A stretch of DNA of 64,000 bases, from assembly GCA_020747015.1 (NCBI GenBank), contig JAGTJM010000055.1, positions 124,001 to 188,000 of the forward strand, in the 5' to 3' direction. The notes under the pieces are model-generated. The model had not been told where the DNA came from, did no database searches, and saw only the letters and a list, made by a program, of their open reading frames with translations. The translations under genes and the position numbers were made by a program. Below are positions 1 to 10,669 of this stretch, piece by piece; position 1 is the first letter of the stretch, and each line of letters opens with the position of its first letter. Origin of the DNA: Pyrenochaeta sp. MPI-SDFR-AT-0127 (lineage: Eukaryota; Ascomycota; Dothideomycetes; Pleosporales; Cucurbitariaceae).

Positions 1-1107
1 AGACGAACGGTGCATGGCGGAGCAGCGGAATGTGGTTGAAGCGAAAATCCCAGACTGAAGCGTACACCATGCGAAAAGAGCTGAATGCCATTGCGGTACC
101 AATCAATCCTCCTACTATAATGTCTCCAACGTGGTGGAATTTATCGATCGTTAGAGCTCCAGCGATGAGGCATGCTCCTAGAAGTGGAGCATAGAGAGCA
201 ATGAGCTTCCACATGGCCGGGTGGTAATTGGAAAATACCTTGAGCTTGGCGTTGAGGTAGAGATATAGGAAAACGAAGCCAGCGAACGCAGCTGTAGAAT
301 GACCAGACGGCATAGATTCAAGGCTGTCGTTGATTTCCTTCTTATCACCCGTGCAAATGCTGCGGTCAAACATGATCTGGCGGTAACCGTTGCCTACATT
401 GCCGTTGGTACCAGTCTCAACGCCATTGTCATTTCCACCGAAACCAAGACCCTCTGGAATGACTGGCTTGCAGACTGCGAGGAAGTGGGGACGGAAACCT
501 GATGGTAGCGTTAGCAATAGGCACAGTGGAAGTAAACATAAAATGATGTGACATACCTCCAATGAGCCACTTGATGAAGACTTGGAAGACAGCAGCCGAA
601 ATCAGCGAGTAGAGTAATCCTATCGTAGCATTGTTGAGATCCCAGAAACTGCGTGCTCGGATCTGAACAATGAGGAAGACGAGGAAAGGAATAAAGAAAG
701 CCATCAGCGCGGCAGCCCATATGGGCACGATTTCTCGGCGCAGCGGATAAGCATATTCCGGATATACAATCTCTCCATCTTGAAAAATGACTGTTGACTC
801 GTTAGATGGGTGTTCACTATGAAATGTTGGAGGGAGACATACCAGGGAAACTGCGACTTGGCGCCGGATCAGCGAAATAAACTCCCAAACCAATAGCACC
901 CATGATGGCCATGGTAATGATGTCCAATGCAGTGGCCTTGATCCATTGTCCAAAGGTCGGTCTGGTGTTCCAGCTCGCCGGCCCGGTATGTGTACCTCTG
1001 TGTTGTTTGCGTCCAAAGATGCCTGGCTTCTTCTCGTGAGTATGAGTGCCAGTTGCTGCAGTGGTGTCCGCCGCAGCAGGCGTGTTGCGCTTGTTGAAGA
1101 ACCCCAT
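1..1107 (-). CDS. PAP2-family lipid phosphate phosphatase (partial, 3' end off the window)
   Basis: Membrane phosphatase of the PAP2/lipid phosphate phosphatase family, expected to dephosphorylate lipids such as phosphatidate or diacylglycerol pyrophosphate. The ATG is at 1107 and two introns (842-791 and 556-500) join three exons. Visible elements in order: a basic, soluble N-terminus (starts MGFFNKRN); a TM segment near residues 60-80; further TM segments; the first phosphatase motif, with a Lys in IKWLIGG and RP right after the second intron (K-x6-RP); the second motif SMPSGHS; and the third motif region DKFHHVGD. The conserved Ser-Arg that normally precedes the third motif is Ala-Leu here, which may alter catalysis or mark a fungal subclade. 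The C-terminus lies beyond position 1. Family assignment is firm; the exact substrate is unknown. Confidence 0.9.
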
Positions 1108-2239
1108 GGTGAGGTAACGGGGTGCTGTCAAGTGTGTTGTGTGCAGAGGCTGAAGGTATACAGTGCAGGACGTTTGAATGACGTAGCAGTTGCTGTGAAA
1201 TTGACTGGCTGAGAAGGAAGGAGCAAAACAGCGCGGTGCGGAGGGAGCAACAAGCAACCGCTCAGCCGATTTTACCGACTGGAGAGAGATTCAAGAAAGG
1301 CGAGAGGAGAGCCTGGATTCTACTGAGGAGAAAGCGGCCACGATACTCTACCTACCCTATATAGCCCTCCTGCGCACAATGCAATCTCCTCACCTCCCCT
1401 CGTCACACGGCCATATGTGTTTAGACTTACATCATCCCTCGCATGATGGCCGTTGAATAACCTTTTCTGCGCGCCACAAGCAGGCTCAGATCCCTGCTCT
1501 GAGCCACTGACACGCTCAATCAGGACCGGTGATGAGGTGGTAAGTGGGTTAGAAAGACTATCATGCCCCGTTTGGGCAGACTGATACACTAAATCTTGGA
1601 AGTTGGCAAAAGCTTGGGTGTGGGTAGCGAAGCTTATTTGGCGCTCTTTGCCGTGGAACGTGTGGCTGATGATGGCATAGCGGCATTGCGGTGCCGAGTA
1701 GATTGTTAATTTTCTGCACATGGGAAAGTTTCAGATTGCGTGGTCTGCGAGGTGGAGATGGGCGGGCGCTGCGATCGAGATTGTGATGTTGGGGTGACGT
1801 CAGGCTAAACAATACTTTGATCACGATCGCGCACACGAACACAAGCATTACATCTTCGATGCTGTTCTCAAGAATCCTGAAATTTGATGAGCAACTCGAA
1901 AACAATAACATTGTGCTCTGAGACATTCCTCTACACGCGTAGATTCTAGAACAATAGTCGTCGTAGCTTTCTCACATCAATCACTGAACAGGAAGGCCAC
2001 AATTGGGTGAAGCGTTGCAATTATTATATTTTCTACTCCTCTCAATGCTCCTAGAAAACTACAAATGAAAAGACGATCGTGTCAGGGTATGATGAGAAAG
2101 GTAAGTGTCCAGAATTTCGCCTCAATGCGGCACCACAACGCATCTTCTCTTTGTATCCAATACTCCACCATTCGCCACAAACTACACCAAACTCCTTCTT
2201 AAGGTATGAACATCGACTCGTGCAGGCGTTTTGACCCGT
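1108..2239. other. Intergenic: upstream region of the PAP2 gene and 3' flank of the LITAF-like gene
   Basis: I see no convincing gene here. Reading on the minus strand, the last 150 bases before the ATG are rich in C and T, as in many fungal 5' leaders. Short open frames in this stretch have no recognisable domains. Confidence 0.6.
1795..1802. promoter_or_regulatory. CRE/ATF-like palindrome TGACGTCA
   Basis: A perfect 8-base TGACGTCA palindrome, the consensus site of CREB/ATF-type bZIP factors, lies about 690 bases upstream of the PAP2 start codon. A second copy is at 6128-6135. Presence of the site is direct; function is only inference, since an 8-mer can occur by chance. Confidence 0.3.
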
Positions 2240-3015
2240 TTAGGAGTGAATGTGCACCTCGGTGGTGCCGCTGCGATGCCATGTAGCGAGCAGGACGCCG
2301 CAGCGACCGCACTTGTGCTGGACATCCTTGAGGGAGCTCATAACGTAGGGAATGCATCCCAAGCAGCACAGGCAGCAGAGACCCAAAGCCCAGGCGCTAT
2401 CACCAAGTTAGCCACCATCTCTCCGCATAGATTCCCGAAGAGCACTTACTGTGTAGAATTTCCAGTCTCAAACGCAATGTTCGTCATGGCCCTCTGTCCG
2501 CATGCAGGGCAGTCTGCAGGCGCAGGTCCACGACCCAAGCTCGCAATTGGTGTTGCGCTCTGGTAGACCGTTCCACTCTGCTGCTGTGGAGGCATACCGG
2601 GTTGTTGAACATGGCCGGGTTGCTGTACGTGACCTTGCTGAACCTGGCCCGTCTGCTGGGGTGGCATATACGCGCCTTGAGGCTGCTGAGGTTGGGGCGA
2701 GCCGGGGTATTGCTGGGCCTGCGGCTGTGCGTACATGGCTTGCTGTTGCTGGTACTGCATGTTTGGGTCTTGGTGGTAGACAGGTGGTTGCTGGCCCGTA
2801 ACGTCTGGCGACTGGGGGTATTGCTGCATGGGTACTTTGAACATGTCAGTGAGGGGTCTTTCATCTTCCGTGCTTCATCGTGGGGAAGACATGGTGGTAA
2901 AGCTATTGGAGTCACAGTATGCAGAACCAATCATGGACAAAATGGTAGCAATGTGCGTAGGGTCCACACATAAAACTAGGGAAAAAAGTCGTAACTCACC
3001 ACCTTGCTTCTCCAT
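2240..3015 (-). CDS. LITAF-domain (LPS-induced TNF-alpha factor-like) membrane-associated protein
   Basis: Small LITAF-family protein of about 195 residues. The N-terminal two thirds is a Gln/Pro-rich low-complexity segment. The C-terminal LITAF domain has the first zinc knuckle CPACG, a short hydrophobic Cys-rich stretch (GLCCLCCLGC) that would insert into a membrane monotopically, and the second knuckle HKCGRCG, then LLATWHRSG. In animals such proteins work on late endosomes and lysosomes. An intron at 2449-2397 splits the domain between the two knuckles and is well supported. The first exon (MEKQG, ATG at 3015) and the intron 2999-2865 are less sure: the donor GTGAGT is good but the acceptor (GGAAG) is weak and was picked because it keeps the frame. 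An in-frame stop just upstream of that acceptor shows an intron is needed. Confidence 0.8.
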
Positions 3016-4096
3016 TGTGAAGTGATGTCTGGTCAACTGGTCTAAAGCGTAGGTTTTGAAAAGTTGATGGTATCAAACTCTGAGCTTCGAAGTGTTGTGG
3101 ATAAAGGAGATGCTTTACGAACAAAGGGGAACTGAATGCGGCTGAATATGAGTAAAAAAACCACAAGGCGCACAAAAATTCCAGACCGACCTCGACTTGG
3201 GTTTTATCGAAGGCTTTAGGCGCACCGCCATCGACTGGGCCACGGCCAAGGGGGCATTGTGCCCGGGTATCAAAGAGCACTGCCCTCGTTGCAAGCGAAG
3301 ATCACTGGCCAAACTCCCCGCGCTGGCAGTCAGCTGAGAATAGTGGACCAATGACAAACCCTACAATCCCACACGGTCCATTCATCTTGAAGCGCTTCAG
3401 CCTCAGCTGCCTGGATGGCCATGGGAATTCTGGTGGATGCGTGGAGAAGGAGGCCCAGTAGCGTGGCAGGGACGAGCGAGCCAAGGCTGCAATCTCCTGG
3501 TTGGGTTTGGTCCATGCCTGTTTTGGGGGCCGCAACCTCGAACTTCATCTTCGTGTCATGCAGGTGTCGTATCAAAGGCGCCGCGCAGAAGAGCGCCTCG
3601 CATTAAATGCGGATGTTGGGTGTTGCCACTATCTCGTCGTCGACATCACGTAGAAGCATCAGTGTCGAAAACTCGCAAGGCTGTGCTGATGGGAACGACG
3701 ATCAGCACGCGGGAATCTGTTTGTGCTAGCGCCTAGTATGGATCCGTTGTCGGCGTTCAGAAGAAAGATTGGCTGTTCCTGTTCCTGCAGGCGCTTCCGC
3801 CTGGCTATTTTCGAGACGTTGTGGCGTCGGCAGGGGGCCGTTAGCTCTCGCCAAATTCACATGCTGCAGCACTGTGGCAGGGCTGCGAGAGTGCACAAAT
3901 TTGATGTGAAGGGCAAAGGAGCGCTTTGCAACAGCCTCAAGAGCCAGAAAACGAAGAAGACGAGCCGATTGTAGCACGTTCTGAGCCTATGTGGGCACGG
4001 CGGCGCGAGATTTCCAATTAGGAAGCAGAAATCGGTGAGCTCAACTTGGTTGCTTGTCCAATTTGGCTCACCGGATATGCACAATCTATCGAACTT
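3016..4096. other. Intergenic: LITAF-gene promoter and AAR2 3' flank
   Basis: About 1.1 kb without a convincing gene. Several open frames on both strands are under 100 codons, overlap one another and show no domain. Confidence 0.6.
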
Positions 4097-5413
4097 TCAA
4101 TACCGTGTGTCCATCTCGTCTAGCTCAGCTTCGTCTTCCGATTCCTCGGCGGCGCCTACGATCGACTCTTGCATGTGGCCAACGCCGCTTCCGCTCAGCT
4201 GCTTCAATTGTTCGGGTGTCAAATCCACGATCGTAGGTGCATATTCCCCCAGCTCGTCGTCTTCGTCCGCGCCCTTAACAACCATTTCGACCCGCTCGCC
4301 GTCCTCCAATTCCAGCAGACCGCGTTTCAGATACGAGCCGTCGAGCTCCCATCCGAATTCTTTCTGGAGATAGTCTTGCAGGTCCTCCAACTCGTCCACC
4401 AAGTCGGCCTTCCACTTACCGTCAAACTCGTTCAAATTCTTCCGAAATGTGCTAAATAATGGTCTCAAGAAGCCTCCACCGACTTCACTCACGTCAAAGA
4501 GTTCCCCTTCCATATCTGTGCAATGACTTAATTGTGATCGTAACAACTTCAACAACTCAGAGAATAGCTGAGAGCGTTCCTGGACTGCCTGTCGGCAGGT
4601 GAGTAGCAGCCGCAGTAGTCGCTTCCATTGTTCGAGGCACGAGTTGTTATTGAGCGTCAGAACCATTAGAAAGGCGAACTGCAGCTCTCCTAAAATCTCA
4701 TATTCTCGCCCTCGTTCGTCTTCTGCCTGGCAATGGTTGTCAATGAGGTCTCCCAGAAACCATGATCGGTCTTGTGCGGCTTGAGTTCGCTCCCTTCCAG
4801 TCGCGCCTTCTCTCCACGTTCTTTTCAGGTCAATGTGTAAAAAACCGAGTTCCTTCTCCGGATGTATCATGCTGTTACTCGACTCCAAGCCTGGGATCAG
4901 TTCCAAATCCTGTGTGGCAGATGATGCAGAACTTAAGTACCAATGATCCGGATTTAAACCGCATATCCGTGAAAGCAACGTCGGCGTTATTCGCGATGTA
5001 AGTTTTGCCCAATCTGTGGACTCTTCAGTCCAGTCCTCCTCATCTCCCGAATCTCCTTCCTGTACCGTCTGCCGATATGGGGTCAGTCCGTCCTTCCATA
5101 TACTTCCCAGATTCGCCTTCCATCGCAGTACTTCCGTCTGTGAAGTCTCCGCCACCAAGTCCTCAGTCTTTTCATCCCACTTCTTCACGAATACCTGAGG
5201 CGAGCCTGTCCCCGGCGTTACGTAGAACCACGCGCCTTGCCTCACCGAAAACGCACTGCTGCTAGCAGCGAACACAAAGTGTAACCCGGGCGGTACATTT
5301 TTGACCCCGTGGAAGCGAGGTGAAGTGGTGAAGGATAGTAAATCGATACCGGCAAGTGCTTGGGGTGGCAAATTAAGTAGTAGTACGCTGTTGTTGATCG
5401 TGGAAGGATCCAT
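4097..5413 (-). CDS. AAR2: AAR2 family U5 snRNP assembly factor
   Basis: Single-exon gene for a protein of 438 residues, matching the AAR2 family (A1-cistron splicing factor). In yeast, Aar2 binds Prp8 in the cytoplasm and holds it in an immature U5 snRNP until Brr2 replaces it in the nucleus. The N-terminal half has the typical beta-rich start: hydrophobic VLLLNLPP, then GVKNVPPGLHFVF and WFYV. The C-terminal half is a helical domain with many Leu and acidic residues (ELQFAFLMVL, LLRLLLTCRQAV), and the tail is acidic. I start at 5413 (MDPSTINN) because the family begins just before LLNLPP; the frame stays open upstream to 5668, which could be leader. No intron is visible. Confidence 0.88.
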   Translation of the reverse strand: MDPSTINNSVLLLNLPPQALAGIDLLSFTTSPRFHGVKNVPPGLHFVFAASSSAFSVRQGAWFYVTPGTGSPQVFVKKWDEKTEDLVAETSQTEVLRWKANLGSIWKDGLTPYRQTVQEGDSGDEEDWTEESTDWAKLTSRITPTLLSRICGLNPDHWYLSSASSATQDLELIPGLESSNSMIHPEKELGFLHIDLKRTWREGATGRERTQAAQDRSWFLGDLIDNHCQAEDERGREYEILGELQFAFLMVLTLNNNSCLEQWKRLLRLLLTCRQAVQERSQLFSELLKLLRSQLSHCTDMEGELFDVSEVGGGFLRPLFSTFRKNLNEFDGKWKADLVDELEDLQDYLQKEFGWELDGSYLKRGLLELEDGERVEMVVKGADEDDELGEYAPTIVDLTPEQLKQLSGSGVGHMQESIVGAAEESEDEAELDEMDTRY

Positions 5414-6429
5414 CCTAGAGCGGAACAAATCCTCAAACCACGTATGGCGCAGTATTTTGGAGGGAATGTTTAGAGACAAGCTCGAGGCGTGAAGTTGGGG
5501 AATGGGTATCATGGATTCTATCAGGCGGTAAGATGCGGCGGTATAATTATCAACACGTGCTTTTTGGGAGCCTAGTTTAGGGTCGACTGAAATTTTGCAT
5601 TTGCGGAAGACGGGAAGATGATAGTTCACGACTGAACTTGAGCGCGGGAAGCAGTGGGCTGCAGTCATCCCTTAGGGCGGGATACACTTTAAGACGGAGC
5701 CATGATGGAGCAAGGCCATGGAATTGGCATTGAGATGAGGCGTGGACATATGATGGGTACGATAGAACGACCGACTTCTCACCGAAGACAGCCATACGTC
5801 ATGTAGTTAGCCTGCTGCTTCATCTGGCAGGAGTGACGATCTACGTCCGTCTCCTGTGCATTTCTAGTATGCACCGCAATATCAGTCACCCGGGTTGCGG
5901 GTTGGTTTCAAGTTTGCTTCTGAACATCTTTTTGTCTAGATTGGATCTGCACGCGACCTCGTAACGTTCCACAGCGTCGATCCGCCTTGGTCCTGCCCCA
6001 CCATTGCCTCTGTCCTTTGGCCAAGAGAGCTCAAGTATCAGCTTTTTGATGCTTCCGGAACCAGGAAACGAACGAGACGCGGTAATCAAGAAACGCTCGA
6101 TTGCTGCTTCGGTGGCTTATCAACAATTGACGTCACCGCCTGTCTCTATCGCACCTCGAAAACCTCACCAAGCAATAGCTACTGCTCATCACCCAACGAC
6201 CCCGCGCCCATAACGCGAAGAAGCTCAAAGGGCCCCCAGAGCCACGTAGGAACTTATCTGAAGAAGCAGCATAAGTACAGGAGCAACACAGAACCGTTGC
6301 TCGGGGTTGGGGCTAGAGCGTCGGCTGCTTGTCCTTGAATCCTGCCGGCTCGAAATAACTCTCATAATCTCTCTGTTCCACAACAGTTCATACCTTTGAC
6401 CTATCACCACGAGACGGCCAGCCCTCACA
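5414..6429. other. Divergent intergenic region between AAR2 and VPS22
   Basis: About 1 kb serving as the upstream region of both genes. It holds a TGACGTCA palindrome at 6128-6135, about 295 bases before the VPS22 ATG. No further gene is supported. Confidence 0.6.
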
Positions 6430-7233
6430 ATGGACCGTCGCCGCACCCCCGGCCTCTCCTCCCTTTCCTCCACACGTCTGCAGAACCACCATTACACAAC
6501 TCATGGCGCCACCCTGCGCACCCGCAACGCCGCATCCCTCGAAACACAACTCTCGGTGTTCCAATCGCTGCTCCACAATTTCGCTCTCACGCACTCCAAA
6601 GACATTCGCGCGAATCCCGCGTTCAGGGCTGAGTTCGCCCGCATGTGCAGTGCTCTGAATATCGATTTCTTGGCAAGCAGTTACCACAAGGACGCGGGCG
6701 GGAAAGATGGAGGTAGCAAGGGAGGTAGTGGAGAGAGCATCTGGGCGCAGCTGCTTGGTGGGAGCGTAAACGATTTCTACTTTAATTTGGGGGTGCTGAT
6801 TGTAGAGGAGTGTCGGTCTACGCGGTCCGAGAATGGCGGCCTGATCAGCGTGTCGGATCTCAAAGCAAGGATATCAAAGTCGCAACGTATAGGCGGGAGC
6901 ATGGAGGTCAGTGACGACGATATCAAGCGCGCGGTTGACTCGCTTGCGCCCTTGGGATCGTGCTTTAGCATCATGAAGATTGGGCATAGGAGTTTGATAC
7001 GCAGTGTGCCTAAGGAGCTGAATACGGATCAGAGTACGGTGCTAGAGGCGATACAGGTACTGGGATATGTGACGGTAAGCATGCTGCAGCTCAACCTCAG
7101 CTGGGAGCGGCCACGTGCACACGCGGTTGTGGAAGATCTGATGGCGGATAGTCTGGTGTGGGTGGATACACAAGCGGGTGAGAACGAGTACTGGAGTCCT
7201 GCTTTTATAACCGTCGCAGGTGCAGGCCCATAG
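6430..7233 (+). CDS. SNF8: ESCRT-II subunit VPS22/SNF8 (EAP30)
   Basis: Intronless gene for a protein of 267 residues, the usual size for Vps22. ESCRT-II sorts ubiquitinated cargo into multivesicular endosomes; Vps22 pairs with Vps36 and two copies of Vps25. The protein begins MDRRRTPG, then an N-terminal helix, and contains the family stretch FYFNLGVLIVEECRSTR near residues 118-134. The C-terminal half holds tandem winged-helix domains (KRAVDSLAPLGSCF, then VLGYVTVSMLQLNLSWERPR) and ends with DSLVWVDTQAGENEYWSPAF, as in family members. The stop is only about 165 bases from the convergent end of the next gene. Confidence 0.95.
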   Translation: MDRRRTPGLSSLSSTRLQNHHYTTHGATLRTRNAASLETQLSVFQSLLHNFALTHSKDIRANPAFRAEFARMCSALNIDFLASSYHKDAGGKDGGSKGGSGESIWAQLLGGSVNDFYFNLGVLIVEECRSTRSENGGLISVSDLKARISKSQRIGGSMEVSDDDIKRAVDSLAPLGSCFSIMKIGHRSLIRSVPKELNTDQSTVLEAIQVLGYVTVSMLQLNLSWERPRAHAVVEDLMADSLVWVDTQAGENEYWSPAFITVAGAGP

Positions 7234-7397
7234 CATTCGCCGAAGAGATGGACGGAGATAGCAATGATACCCGGCATTATCGCCACTGCATGATTAAACG
7301 TACAAGAACGATTCCCGCTGATGCAGTATTACTTTCAATCTTCATATCCTCACAACGCTAAATCAAAAACTATGTACAATTCATGTTATACAAGCCC

Positions 7398-10300
7398 TTA
7401 CCAAAGGACTTCGGTGTTACATATCCTCACATCCGTCACATCCTTCCACCCAGCTTTATCTCTGGTCAGGTCCGGCAGCACCTTCCTATGCCAGCTCAGT
7501 GCAAACCGTTTCGCAGCGTCCCCATCACTAAAATATATCACCCATCGGTTGTACACCCGATTCATCACCATCTGGTTGATCTCTTTGGCGCTACTGTCTT
7601 CATTTGCACCTGCCATCAAAGACTGAATGCCCGGGTCCTCAAAGTCCATCGCACCCAATCCAGGCTGAGAAGCAGCGTGGTCAAAGGATCCGTACGCGCG
7701 GGGACGGGCAGACGAGATAGGCTTATCATTGGTTTTCAGGTTGATGACATCTCGGAGGCGGCGTATAGAAGTACTTGACTCATTTTGCAGAGTGAGCGAC
7801 ATGCCATGTTTGTATGCGTCCCGGCGGAAGATCTTGAAAAGATCCGAGGGTGTCGGCTCATGGCCCTCGATGTGCATCAGAACTTTCCAGATTCGTTTTC
7901 CTTGTGAGTTAGTATCGGGCACGATGGGTTTATAGCCGCCTCGCTCGATGAGCGCTCGAAGAGCAGGGTTGTAAGGTTGCATGAGTATGTTGAGGCTGAG
8001 GCGGTGATGTGTGGGTACTAAATTGTATGATGTTACTGCACGATTCAAATCCTCTCCGTCCTCGAGGAAGCCCTTTGGAGGTGGGATGGCAGAGAAGATA
8101 TTGGACGGCTGGTGGAGGGCACTAAGCTTGTGCAAGCGGGAGGCATTCTTTTGGTAAGCGAGGGCGGATTCTGGGGTTTTGAAAAGAATGTAGTAGAATG
8201 GTAAGCGCTCCAGACTCAATGGATCGCGGCCGGGTATGATTCTGTAGTAGTCGCCCTCATGGCGCCATGATTCAATATGTTTACCCTTGGGGATAATTCG
8301 ACGAAAATCATCTTCTGTGAGCTCTGTACTACAGTTTACAAGCTGAAGGACGGTAGTGTGTTCTCCTTTGTTCTGGAAGGATTCCGTAACTTGCTCTTTC
8401 AGTGTTATCGGGCTGTCAACGAGTTCTCTGCGGATGATCGGAATTGAATCTGGCAATTCGAGCTTTGGGTATTGTTCTCGCTTTTCCGAGATGCGAGACT
8501 GAGGATTGCTTGCTTCAGGAAAGAGCTCATCCAGAAGTGACTGCTCGCTACCTCGGCCATTCATGGATAATGGCTTTGGTAGCGTGCGAGGGAGAGTGCC
8601 GGTGGAGTCCTGAACATTCGATGCTTGCTTTGACGATATCGTCCCCGTAGGTCTGCCAAGGTCAGAGAAATCCGATGATTTCATCAAGCGTGATTGAGTG
8701 TGGATTTGCCGTGTGAGTCTTTGCCCGTCAATCTTCTTCTCTGGAATCTTGTATGCTGCCTTTTGGTTTTCTGATTCATTATCCCCTGTTACGCCAGCCT
8801 CTCCCCCATCGTCACGAGTGGCTGAAGCCAGCGCCATGCTTTCTGTCTGAGTTACCACTGTCCCAAGTGCCTTTTCTTTGTCTTGGATATATATCAGTCT
8901 CAAAGTGGGCTTTACTCCTTTCTTGGGGGCATGGCTGACGGGCAAGGAGGGGTGGGTGTGTTTTGGAATTCGAGGGATTTCTGTCAAGAGGATTGTTTGT
9001 GTTACGCTCATGCCTGTTGGCGAGTCCGGCTCCTTGGCAAGTGTCTTTATGGCTACATTGCGATTGCTCAAGATTCTTTTCGTCCCCGTATCCCTCTCTG
9101 AAATGGCATCTCGAGCAATCACACGCAGTCGGTGAACAATGGAAGATGCTATTGGCGCAGCTACATGAGGCGACAATGTTTGAAGAGTATCTGCTATGCT
9201 TATAAGTTGTGACGTGGAGCCTCGATATCTAGCCCAGGCACGTCCGAGAAGAGGCATTTTCCGTTTGTGGTGTTGTGAGCCATGATGTACTATACTTGGA
9301 GGCACTTTAACTCCGGACCTTAACATATGAGGGGGGGCAGCGGATGTAGGTCGAGTAATTCCTGACTGAGCCTTGCGAGACTCAAAGGGGCTCCCAAGAT
9401 ATTCGCTCTGCGACTTTTGAGAAAGCTGGGGTATCATCGAAGAATCTGAATTCGCGATAGATGTCGACACTGTCTTCTCTGGTGTATCCTTTGCATCCAG
9501 TGCAGCTTGCAGTGTCTTGACCTGTTCGAAGAGTTGCTGAAGCTGTTGCTTCATGTCCCGAATAGCAATCATATGAGACATATCCACATGACCTTCCTCT
9601 GGTAGCATCTTTTTGGAATGGTTCTCTGTGAATGAACGTGGAAAATCGTGGTTCTGAAATGATTGTGTGCCCTTGCGTAATAAATTTTCAATTCCCCTTT
9701 GGCTTCCGAACTTGCGGCTTTGCTCTGTGGTGCTTGATTGCTCGAATGACCCCCCAAAGGACGTGCCCTTACGGCTAATGTGTTTCGTGATGAGCAAGCT
9801 TTCGCCATCGTGGCCTCGCTGTATTGTTCTGACCTCTGCAGATCTCGATTCGCGCTCAGACTTCCGACGCTTCTCAGCATCTGCATTCTGTGACATTCCC
9901 TCCTCAATTGACTGTATCTTCTGGCCCAGCAGATCTTCCGCGTGCGATTCTTTCGTTGCGCTGGGGTTCTTAATGGTGATTCTCTGGTTGCTCGTGTCCG
10001 ACAGGATATCTTCTCCCTTGCTGCTCTCAACAATGCGTTGGATTTGTCCCTCTTCCCATGTCTTTTCCTGGGAAAGGCCGTCATTTCGTCCTTGCAGCTC
10101 ATCGTCACTTGTCTGCGCTCTGTGTCCACTGTGGCTTATAGGGGCCGCGGTTGGTGGTTGCGAGTGTTGTGGGCCTGAATGTGCGGGTCCAGTCTCATAG
10201 CCAAAAGAAGCTATGTTCCTTATTGTCGCGCTCCACCAGCTCTTCTTCTCGCTTTGCTTGTCGGAAATCGGAAGAGCCGCATCGTGACGCTGGCTACCTT

Positions 10301-10541
10301 GGACGTTTGACTGTGAAGTATCTAGATCAAGCCCCGATTAGCATTTCCCCTTTCTCTGGGCCTTTGGGATCGTATAATCACCTGCACTTCCTCCATTGCC
10401 TTTGAACTTTGAGCTTTGCAACTGATCATCGCCATCGGTCAAGGACCTTTCGCAGGCACTCTTGGACGCCCAGCGGACCTGGTAAGCGGTCCCGGAAGGG
10501 TGACATGGCCGCAGATGTCTAGAAAGGCGCGGCGGTGGCAT
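7398..10541 (-). CDS. Conserved fungal protein, predicted mitochondrial, with RRM-like segments
   Basis: Two exons joined by a 60-nt intron (10381-10322; donor GTGATT, branch GCTAATC, acceptor CTAG) give about 1027 residues. The first exon supplies a mitochondrial-type presequence: MPPPRLSRHLRP, then YQVRWAS, a typical fungal cleavage region. Residues from about 60 to 600 are polar, charged and probably disordered. The C-terminal third is ordered. A segment with VLQLVNC, TEDDFRRIIP and YYILFKTPESALAYQ fits the strand-helix-strand order of an RNA-recognition motif, and a second segment (WVIYFSDGDAAKRFALSWHRK) looks like another. I do not recognise a named family. A role in mitochondrial RNA or translation is inference. 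The gene is divergent from the AFG2-like gene, 128 bases away. Confidence 0.75.
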
Positions 10542-10669
10542 CAATTGCTGAGCTCCGTCACATTGCAGGCATCGGACAGTTTTCTCGACGCGCGCCAGAG
10601 GGAAAAGCTCCAAGACCAGGATGCGCTAGTGAACCCAATCTGGCCTAGTCGACTTGTCGCTTAGTCACA
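10542..10669. promoter_or_regulatory. Short bidirectional promoter region
   Basis: Only 128 bases separate the start codons of the mitochondrial-type gene (minus) and the AFG2-like ATPase (plus), so the two probably share upstream elements. No TATA box is evident. Confidence 0.5.
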
